A stretch of 25,875 bases of DNA from the NCBI GenBank assembly GCA_040182905.1, contig JARQWU010000142.1:1-25875 (forward strand). Direction: 5' to 3'. Each line of letters begins with the position of its first letter. Within the stretch, counting starts at the first letter, position 1. The notes under the pieces are model-generated. The model saw nothing but the letters and a program-made list of their open reading frames with translations, was not told the DNA's origin and ran no database searches. Origin of the DNA: Barthelona sp. PAP020 (taxonomy: Eukaryota > Metamonada: BaSk clade). Shown in pieces: positions 18,901 through 24,973 of this stretch. Position numbers and translations under genes: made by a program.

Positions 18901-19474
18901 CGTTCCCAAACTCATACAAAGAAAAGGTGTCTTCACTAACAACTAATAATTCTTGTGAAAACTCACAAAAACATGATTTGATTACATAAGGAAATAATTT
19001 CAGCAAAACAAACTTTGGTGAAACAATTGATTTGTCTCTTATCTCAAAAACACTTGTTTTCACTTCTATATCTTCTTCATCCCCTTTAATATAGTAATCT
19101 TCGTCATCTGAATAAATTTGGAAATCATTGATGACATCAGAATCATCATTCGAAAATTTTATCCGCCAATCGTAATAAGCAATCAAATGATAATCTCCAT
19201 TTTTATCAATTTCTAAAGTAATAATGGAATCCAGGTTCTTGGAAAAAAATAAAGATTTTATTTTGAGAAATTGACTTTGAAACCAAAAAACAGGTACTTT
19301 TAAATCATTATGGTCAAAAATATGTATCATTCCATTATCAAACCCACATATTACACAATTTGGTCCATTACACGCATGAATTAAATTGTCAGTGTGATTT
19401 AATGGCAAGCAGCTTTGAAAAATTGTTAAATTTTGTGATGACTGAAATGAATCAAACTGATTATTAACAAACAT
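15956..19474 (-). CDS. HPS3-like protein (BLOC-2 subunit) or related CNH/Vps39-type trafficking subunit
   Basis: 1172 residues from ATG at 19474 (the longer in-frame start at 19492 is TTG) to TAA. The N-terminal half looks like a degenerate beta-propeller (CVICGFDNGMIHIFD at 40-54, ITLEIDKNGDYHLIAYYDWR ending at 104). The remainder is alpha-helical. The IxxEEKN-RAYVNWR region I remember from human HPS3 lines up with ITLEIDKNG..LIAYYDWR. A second block near residue 852-890 (TPITLLTFLRNESPSLVV) and the end (VEDFILFIPKN at about 1116-1126) also line up with HPS3 order. HPS3 is a subunit of BLOC-2, which directs cargo to lysosome-related organelles. The same propeller-plus-helix layout occurs in Vps39, TGFBRAP1/Vps3 and Vps11, so a HOPS/CORVET subunit is the alternative. 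It is somewhat longer than human HPS3 (about 1000 residues). Confidence 0.6.
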   Translation of the reverse strand: MFVNNQFDSFQSSQNLTIFQSCLPLNHTDNLIHACNGPNCVICGFDNGMIHIFDHNDLKVPVFWFQSQFLKIKSLFFSKNLDSIITLEIDKNGDYHLIAYYDWRIKFSNDDSDVINDFQIYSDDEDYYIKGDEEDIEVKTSVFEIRDKSIVSPKFVLLKLFPYVIKSCFCEFSQELLVVSEDTFSLYEFGNDFGSAFKLITKFSLFGMPIEDLIEVKYMNRFIALSFTHCLMAFQLHQTIITNVESSLFDKIEIENQNSFAIDLNLVSLFYPEVTEKYYAHPCNSVLFEEEIDKSVKYELYLVFKHVCSGKDHFFDITIDTPPKNVVVTLVEPPNISVDVKKARCLIIIAFDRQQESYFIKMKNKPQLLQRKVTSFPIVEMKCSSTLCVLAFEQFIEVYFIFSSFVNDLLKPEELQTIEKSFFNDNKSVLSHYLLSRYFIMSVKEIVFLEGLCLLFSCVEGHKDVHLGLLYEDLVLADEWLESLQPSFAFEKTSKNKNRRERVSTRDVINNGHNATDSSVALFEMFSNPAHLFRLIELVHFLIKSLGRIDNVNEDGSLYYPKPVAGKPRFSGQQLKKEADLLCSSNTKNSHIHTHTIKLYQVSQQICITALERLIKFVFGLLGVILLKKLSDFMTNTGHLTPSNLNQERELYLTEITANCLALSDLTAEEVFEYTNNPIFQNVRLRYYYSASFNPSTIDSIYFELQSTSNAIITLLKSKYLFLLGKFILYSQFQQYKPSEMILWLKQSIKQRIIYNNKDGFHFSLMSINNTNKNEQCFGEIVELEQVDRLAGLLLSIETNSSLKTTMYFFEQLDKAFLLEYILENHVNLLQMDLACVNTNMNHMNDEVDSEKTPITLLTFLRNESPSLVVNIVDRLLNEKIITIKQGLHLLGWKIPLTHLTISDRICIEKFLMTNRHFFVVNLIHLYLSCLAYPIETKDKHRLLANDENEFDFFKDEKKSFFVDDIIDRILKKMFLVTLHYFTGLNIDKMKLNKIIEIFGLFFSKKTLDTILNVNQGLAYSLLDDENVDILRKKHLFCFIALIGLKHESYFESTINWLKDQILNPHLLDFTLKDLYFFIDNAPLELDVATFLTKTFFENTDILSHILTYYARKMSVEDFILFIPKNTPLHLCCDSLKINSEKRIKEKLKFDRNFIDQIINPSATSAITSNNK

Positions 19475-19757
19475 AACATTCGACAGCACCAAAAATAATA
19501 AAAATTATGATAAAAATTTGTTTACCACTTAATTAATATATAAAGACCATTTTTATGGTTACATAGCAAAATTAATTTGCATATTATCATTCCTTTTGAA
19601 AATATCTTTCACAAATGCAAAAATCATCTTTTAGACATTTATTGTTCATTTTTCCACTTTCTATTGAAATAATTAAATGAAAAAAATTGACTTATACATT
19701 TGAAAGAGTACATAACTCCAAAAAAGAAAAAAAAAACTAAATTCTTTAAATTCTATT

Positions 19758-20303
19758 TTATTGAGACACTTTGAGTTTTGATAAAATTCTAAAATCAGGG
19801 TTAGAAGAATCTTTAATCAATAAAAATAATAAGGATTGGAAAGAAACTACGTTAATATTGCGATGCAACATCAATTGAACAGCTTGATTCTTGTCAAATT
19901 CATTGATAGAATCAATCCCTTCTAAAGGAATCCAAATTTTTTTGGAGTCATTGTAAAACAAACATGTTTGTAAAATACAAATATGTGCTTCCAAACCAAT
20001 CAAAATAATATCAGTTATCTTATTGGTTAAACACCATTCTTTCGAACAATTACCCAAAGAAAATTCGGTTTTGGAAACAATTGTGGTTTTATCATACCCT
20101 TCAACTGCCTCCATGATTTCAGTTATGGTTGAACCAAATTTTGAGGGAACCTGTTCACTAATTAAAATAGGTAAATTGAAGATTTTGGCAATTTGAATCA
20201 AATTTAATGCGGTTTGTTTCATTTGATTAAAACCTGAAAAATGTTTTTCAAATCGTTCTTGCAAATCGCAAATAATAATACCTGTTGATTCGTACTCTAA
20301 CAT
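19758..20303 (-). CDS. Isochorismatase-like cysteine hydrolase, ISOC1/ISOC2 type
   Basis: 181 residues, ATG to TAA. The catalytic triad of the isochorismatase superfamily is visible: D13 (ICDLQERF), K78 (SKTEFS) and C109 (GLEAHICILQT). ISEQ at 49-52, LIGLEAHICILQT and the C-terminal NPDFRILSKL match the pattern I remember for ISOC2, a cytosolic/mitochondrial-associated family whose physiological substrate is unsettled. The length is close to family size (about 200). The poly(A)-like AATAAA (19757-19762) overlaps the TAA stop. Its ATG is 69 bp from that of the divergent B-box gene. Any isochorismate, nicotinamide or N-carbamoyl substrate cannot be chosen from sequence. Confidence 0.92.
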   Translation of the reverse strand: MLEYESTGIIICDLQERFEKHFSGFNQMKQTALNLIQIAKIFNLPILISEQVPSKFGSTITEIMEAVEGYDKTTIVSKTEFSLGNCSKEWCLTNKITDIILIGLEAHICILQTCLFYNDSKKIWIPLEGIDSINEFDKNQAVQLMLHRNINVVSFQSLLFLLIKDSSNPDFRILSKLKVSQ

Positions 20304-20372
20304 ATTTCAAAAAAAAACTCTTAACAACAATAATAAAACTTGGAAGAAAATTACTTCAGTTTTTTCTTCAAT
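20304..20372. promoter_or_regulatory. 69-bp bidirectional promoter region
   Basis: The only sequence between the divergent ATGs at 20303 (minus) and 20373 (plus). It has an A9 run near 20310-20319 and ACTTC/GAAG words but no recognised box. Both genes must be driven from within this spacer or from inside each other's coding region. Confidence 0.5.
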
Positions 20373-22469
20373 ATGACGCATGAAAAATGCTGTCGTTGTG
20401 CCAAATTCCGATTACCTGCACCTGTTTATGCAATTAATGAAGGGTTACTATGTAATGAATGTGTTAGAGAGGACAATAATGTAATGTACACCTCAAAGAT
20501 AGGTACAAGACATAATGAAATATTATATAGTAAAGAACTCAATGAATTTATATGTTTAAAAAGTAAGAAGACAATTAATATGTATTGTAAGAATTGTAAT
20601 CAATTCATTTGTTTTGATTGTGCAAAAGAGTTTCATGTAAATCATCAAATTATTGGTATACATGAACTTTCTGAGCAAATAAATACTGCTTTCCAATCTT
20701 CTTTTTCAGGGAAAGATGGTTATTTTGCTGATAGTCTAAAAAACATTGATACGTATAAGACAATGATGAATGATTCCTTTGATAAATTTCAAAAAGCAAT
20801 GGATAATGTGGCAAATGCATTTTTAGCAAAGAAGACCACAAATACCATGCATTTAACAGCAATAAGGTCACAATTTGCTGAAATGCACAGCAACATAAGA
20901 AATTTTAAAGATGATTTTGATAAGAATATTTCTAACAATTCTTTGATTGGTCTATTGAAAAGTAACGACATTCAAGACAAGTATTTTAATTCTATAGATG
21001 ATTTTTCTGTTAATTTTGAACCAGTTCACATTGAACAAAGCCTTCCTAAACTTGAAATTGAACAAATTAAGCTTGATTTGACATTTGATAAAAGAAATAC
21101 TCAACCTGTCTTACCTATTCAAAAAATTAAACCATCAGACAGATTAAAGGTTCAAGAGACTCAAGAGAGTCAAAAATATACAATTGATAAGCCTTTGACA
21201 GTTTCAGATGTGAATAATAGTAGAACTAATGAGTTTTCTGGGAGTCTTTCAGACATTGTTGAGGTTTTTAATGCCCAATCTTATCTCAAAGATAGTGAAA
21301 CTCTTAAGAACGCCAGTCTTTCAAATACCATCTTCAATGACACACTTTCCATTATTGATGCTGATGTTAAGAAGTTGAGATCATTCATACGAGAAAAAAA
21401 CAGTTCGGAAGTGTACAAATTGATCTTTGGCTTTACCGACATGCTTGGACAAGGTGGTGAAAAAGCATTTAATTGTAAAAATGAGTTGGTAATGAACAAC
21501 ACCATTCCGTTGCTGCTAATTATTTTGGAACAATTTGAGCAAAGTAGTGTTGTTTTGATTACATTGAGATTGTGTCAATATTTAGCACAAGAGAGTGTCG
21601 AAGTTGTGGAAATTTTTTGCAAAATTGAGTCAATTCATATTATTTTGAGAATTTTGAACTTCTTCAAGGGTACAAACGATCATCCATTGATAACTGTGAA
21701 TATATGTTCGCTGATCGCGCATATCAGTTCAAAAAAACCTGATTGCAGAGATACATTAATGAAATGTAAAGTTTTTGAGAATCTTATGGACTATGTGGAG
21801 ATGTATGATCATGGTCCCTTGCCCGTTTTGGAAAGTTTGTTGGCATCCATTTGGAATAGTCTTGGAAAATTGGATTATCTCGAGGAAAGACACATTTTGG
21901 TTTTGTTGAATTTGTTAGAAAAATATTCGATTGAAGGGAACAGCAATATTATGAGACGTTTATTGGGCATTTTTATTGAATTGATTGGATATCGCAAGAC
22001 GAGGTATGTTATTCTTCAAGTTCATGGATTTGTACAATTTTTAAACATCTTTGATCATTTTAGTGATGATGAACATATCAAAATTCAAACGTTGGAATTA
22101 ATTTACAAAGTTTTACAGGCAAATCAAAGAAGCATTGAACAATTCTTTATTGATAATGGACTTTTGATTGTTCTGAATAATTTATTGAATGAACAAGAAA
22201 GATATACAAGTAAACAACTATTTTTGAACATTTTGAACATTTTGATTGTTTTGAAGGTTGAAAGAGAGATTCAACATTTGATACAATATAATGGAGACAA
22301 TCTTATCTGTATTGCTTGTCGTTTGTATGATAGTAATTATAAAGATTTCAAACTATTGTTTGGGCAATTGTGGTACATTATTCCTGAAGAAAACAAAAAA
22401 GTCTTTGAAGAATTCCTAAATTTAAAAAAAAGTCAAAAAAAACAGAGTCAAAAAAAATCCAGAATTTGA
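20373..22469 (+). CDS. B-box zinc-finger protein with C-terminal armadillo/HEAT-like helical repeats
   Basis: 698 residues; the first in-frame ATG is 20373 (upstream in-frame 20340 is TTG). A first cysteine cluster (C6, C9, C27, C30) suggests a zinc ribbon. A B-box-like finger follows (C61, C72, C75, C80, C83, H88, H91, ending FDCAKEFHVNH). The usual CxxH first pair reads CLKS, so one ligand may be missing. Residues 115-195 are helical, as in the coiled coil after TRIM B-boxes. Residues 215-300 are polar and probably disordered. Residues about 330-680 are regular alpha-helical pairs of armadillo/HEAT type (LLLIILEQFEQSSVVLITLR, LLGIFIELIGYRK). The tail is basic (KKSQKKQSQKK). No RING finger precedes the B-box, so ubiquitin-ligase activity is unlikely. 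It is probably a scaffold; the target is unknown. Confidence 0.88.
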   Translation: MTHEKCCRCAKFRLPAPVYAINEGLLCNECVREDNNVMYTSKIGTRHNEILYSKELNEFICLKSKKTINMYCKNCNQFICFDCAKEFHVNHQIIGIHELSEQINTAFQSSFSGKDGYFADSLKNIDTYKTMMNDSFDKFQKAMDNVANAFLAKKTTNTMHLTAIRSQFAEMHSNIRNFKDDFDKNISNNSLIGLLKSNDIQDKYFNSIDDFSVNFEPVHIEQSLPKLEIEQIKLDLTFDKRNTQPVLPIQKIKPSDRLKVQETQESQKYTIDKPLTVSDVNNSRTNEFSGSLSDIVEVFNAQSYLKDSETLKNASLSNTIFNDTLSIIDADVKKLRSFIREKNSSEVYKLIFGFTDMLGQGGEKAFNCKNELVMNNTIPLLLIILEQFEQSSVVLITLRLCQYLAQESVEVVEIFCKIESIHIILRILNFFKGTNDHPLITVNICSLIAHISSKKPDCRDTLMKCKVFENLMDYVEMYDHGPLPVLESLLASIWNSLGKLDYLEERHILVLLNLLEKYSIEGNSNIMRRLLGIFIELIGYRKTRYVILQVHGFVQFLNIFDHFSDDEHIKIQTLELIYKVLQANQRSIEQFFIDNGLLIVLNNLLNEQERYTSKQLFLNILNILIVLKVEREIQHLIQYNGDNLICIACRLYDSNYKDFKLLFGQLWYIIPEENKKVFEEFLNLKKSQKKQSQKKSRI

Positions 22470-23041
22470 TCACAATTGTAAAGTAATATTTTTTCATTTT
22501 TATTTGTCACAAAACATTGTGAAGGGAAGTTTTTGAGCTGCTTTTGCAGTAGTAGACAAACTCAATTATTTCCAAGACAAGAAGCACCATGTGTATACGT
22601 AAATAAGAAAGAACTATGTTAATTTGGCTAAATCTTTTGAAGGTTTGATTGATCTGTTAAAACTTTCAATTTTTCAGAAGTGAAAGTTAAAACTTTTTTG
22701 TTTTTGCATTTGCATAATACAAAAAAAAAGGAATGAGCAATTTTGTCTCAAATTTTAACACTTAATCGTCGGGACTGAATTTCAGCAACTCATTTGTTTT
22801 GCTGAAACATATTTGAATAAGTTCACTGAATTTTCTTTCTCTTTAAATAAGCACAGACAAAATATCCATTTTTGCTCATCAAGATTTAACTTCTGTCACA
22901 CATTCATTTTGATCGAAATAACAAAAATGAGTGTTCTTAAGTCTTTATTACACATAAACAAGTCTTTTCACAGCCATAACAATTTCAAGCCACTTTAAAC
23001 TTTTGATATTGTTGCAATTCAGACAAAAGCATTATTGTAAA
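22470..23041. other. Spacer containing copy 1 of a diverged direct repeat
   Basis: AT-rich sequence after the B-box gene. A short hairpin-like CACAAAACATTGTG lies at 22508-22521. From 22566 the sequence matches a segment 1.5 kb downstream (annotated as repeats). No ORF with an ATG start and coding-like composition is found. Confidence 0.5.
22566..22652 (+). repeat. Diverged direct repeat, copy 1
   Basis: TTATTTCCAAG (22566-22576), then CAAGAAGCAC, TTTGGC/T and GATTGA words occur in the same order and spacing as at 24079-24164, with roughly 70% identity by eye. Weaker similarity (GAATTTCAG, TTCACTGAA, CTTTCTCT) seems to continue for a further 200 nt in both copies. Confidence 0.65.
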
Positions 23042-23287
23042 ATGGTGTTGCCTTCATTTATTTCAACAGGAGATTGGCAAACATTTTCAACTTTGGAGAA
23101 TGATTTAAAAGCAAACAAAATTACAAACAATTATCATCTTCCAACATCAACAAAGTGTTACTTCAAACAATTTCCAACACAATTGAGCGAACAAATTCGA
23201 ATGAGTTTTTCTTGTAATAATAAAACACGAACTTTACAACTCTATGGTTTGGGAGAAAAGAATCAACCCATGAAAGAAAACAACTAG
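23042..23287 (+). CDS. Possible 81-residue orphan protein
   Basis: ATG at 23042 to TAG at 23285-23287. The peptide starts MVLPSFISTGDWQTF and is polar (Asn, Thr, Lys, Gln) with no signal peptide, membrane segment or recognised motif. Its composition is coding-like. Its stop codon abuts the first arm of the GC-rich structured block that follows, so it could be a separate gene or a short ORF upstream of the RNA. A weak resemblance of its C-terminal half to the ORF at 24677-24886, which follows copy 2 of the direct repeat, hints at tandem duplication. No function assigned. Confidence 0.4.
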   Translation: MVLPSFISTGDWQTFSTLENDLKANKITNNYHLPTSTKCYFKQFPTQLSEQIRMSFSCNNKTRTLQLYGLGEKNQPMKENN

Positions 23288-24072
23288 ATGTAAGGGAACC
23301 TCCACAGCTCCAAAACATTTCACTTACATCGAGTCCTAACCGATAACCAAGAGTTGTGCGTAAAGTTGGAGGAAAAGCTTGCATATATTATTCCCATCCT
23401 AAGGTACTAAGGCTACCAACCGACTTTCCACGAAGATTCAATTCTTTCTACCCTTCAGCTAACCCTCCTTTGGCTATAGCTTCTCTCTAAAGGGGAAGTT
23501 GGTTGTTACTGAGACTTATTGATGTGCTGACTTTGGTCAATTCCTTTGTCCTTATCATCGATCAATATCATTTGGAGAGGTAATTCACAAAAGCATCATT
23601 AGTTGGTTATGTGGTCCCCAGGATCGGTCATTTCATTTACAGATCTTCAATAATCCAATATCAGTGGGACTGCTCTGATCAACCGTAGATTCAGAAGCAA
23701 GATCAAAGAATGCGATACATCTGCGCCGAAACTCAACAAGGTAAGCATCCAATCGCGTTGTATTTAACGCATACACCAAAATAATTGGATGTGAAGCCTT
23801 ATTTTAAAAGAGAACGGCAGTTACCCAGAAATTTGACTGTCTAGCTTCTTATTCAGCGAACGACGGGGAGCACCGATGTCTCAGCACCACTTTCTTAGGG
23901 TACTGCAAGAGTATGGCTGCGTGGCTTCAGAATAAAGAAGTTCAGATTTAAAATTTTTCCCTAAATTAGACTTGACCACCAATCGGAATCAACCAACGGT
24001 TAATTCCTCTAGGAGTCGAAAAGTTGGTTTTCTGCAAGAAAAAACCTCCTCGCTTCATAAGTTGTATTTTTT
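23287..24072 (+). ncRNA. Candidate long structured RNA, unidentified
   Basis: About 785 nt at roughly 41% GC (hand count 323/780 for 23281-24060), clearly GC-richer by eye than either flank and without a credible ORF. Complementary arms: GATGTAAG (23287-23294) with CTTACATC (23323-23330); 23417-23429 with 23493-23505 (13 positions, 11 Watson-Crick plus 2 G-U); CATCCAAT (23746-23753) with ATTGGATG (23784-23791), enclosing GCGTT (23755-23759) with AACGC (23766-23770); AACCAAC (23991-23997) with GTTGGTT (24023-24029). T6 at 24067-24072 would suit a pol III end, favouring the plus strand. It does not show the conserved cores I know for SRP RNA, RNase P/MRP, U1-U6, U3 or complete SSU rRNA. Telomerase RNA, a highly diverged organellar-type LSU rRNA piece, or a new RNA remain possible. 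Confidence 0.55.
24067..24072 (+). terminator. Possible pol III terminator (T6)
   Basis: TTTTTT about 38 nt after the last paired arm of the candidate RNA, immediately before copy 2 of the direct repeat. T runs are common here, so the call depends on the RNA being real. Confidence 0.3.
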
Positions 24073-24676
24073 CTGAGTTTATTTCCAAGCCAAGAAGCAC
24101 TGTGCGTATGGTGAATAGAAAAGAATAGTGTTTATTTGGTCAAAAGCTTTCGAAGCCTGATTGAACATTCAATTCTCCAAAAGATAAAATTAAAACTGGA
24201 TAAATTTTACTTTTGTCAAATCTAAAAAGGAAACAAGGACAAGAAGCTCTTTCTTAATGAAGCAACCTAGACGATACAACAGAATTTCAGTTTGGATCTC
24301 ACACCATGAATTTTGACGGAAATTCACTAAAATGACTTTTTGGTTTGCTTTCTCTGTATTAGTTTGTATCACCACTACGTTAAAGTTTCATGCCACTTTT
24401 ATCTTTTCCTAATATTACGATACCGATCATTGGAGTCCAACCCAACAAGAACAAAAAACAATTACAAATGATTTTGCCTTAATTTATTTAAATTGAAGGT
24501 TATCACACTACCAACATAAGAGGCTCATTGAAGAAGTGAAAAATGTTTCTTCAATGGAAGAGAGAAAATTGGTGAATACATATCGCACAGTTACAAGTTT
24601 AATTTGTGAATTTTGTGGGTACAAATATGTCAATACCATCATTACATCAATAAATCTGTAAAAATAAATTGGAACA
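24073..24676. other. Spacer containing copy 2 of the direct repeat
   Basis: After the repeat the sequence is AT-rich without a convincing gene. A 35-codon ORF from ATG 24554 (with CEFCGY) is too short to support alone. Confidence 0.45.
24079..24164 (+). repeat. Diverged direct repeat, copy 2
   Basis: Matches 22566-22652 in order and spacing (TTATTTCCAAG, CAAGAAGCAC, GATTGA). Each copy is followed, after about 390 and 510 nt, by a small ORF, so the unit may be a duplicated gene region rather than a mobile-element terminal repeat. Confidence 0.65.
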
Positions 24677-24886
24677 ATGTCTTTTGAAAAAGATATTCGA
24701 ACAAACATAATTATGACAATCTTTCATAATTGTGCGACATTTTCACAATGTTTAAATCAATATTTTAAGTTCAATTGGCTGCATCAATTCGAAAAAGGAA
24801 ATCTCAAGAAACAATTAAATTATATTGTGAAGAGTTCTACACAAAACAGACAATTAATCATCGAATTTCATTTTGCCAACAACTAA
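24677..24886 (+). CDS. Possible 69-residue orphan protein
   Basis: ATG at 24677 to TAA. The peptide starts MSFEKDIRTNIIM and ends IIEFHFANN, with two Cys and many Asn/Gln/Phe residues. It has no signal peptide or motif. It lies 87 bp before the ankyrin gene and may be a diverged relative of the ORF at 23042-23287 (shared pattern of K/Q-rich segment, then NR.L or TR.LQL), but this resemblance is weak. Confidence 0.35.
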   Translation: MSFEKDIRTNIIMTIFHNCATFSQCLNQYFKFNWLHQFEKGNLKKQLNYIVKSSTQNRQLIIEFHFANN

Positions 24887-24973
24887 ATTAAAATAATGCC
24901 TGATTTGAGGGATAAATGTTGAATATCCAAAGAGAAATGATAAATTTGAGGTTCTTAATTTCTTTTGTCGACA

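Noticed and set aside
22813-22998. 61-codon ORF on the plus strand.
   Set aside because: It begins at TTG, and the only internal ATG leaves 23 codons; no support.
23163-23384. 73-codon minus-strand ORF with a relatively normal composition.
   Set aside because: It spans the end of the small ORF 23042-23287 and the first arms of the structured block. Its unusual residues come from the GC-rich RNA-like sequence. Kept as unlikely.
23740-23760. On the minus strand, ATGCTTACCTTG resembled the 5' end of U1 snRNA (ACTTACCT).
   Set aside because: No U1 stem-loop II (TTGCAC) or Sm site follows, and the word lies inside a hairpin arm (23746-23791).
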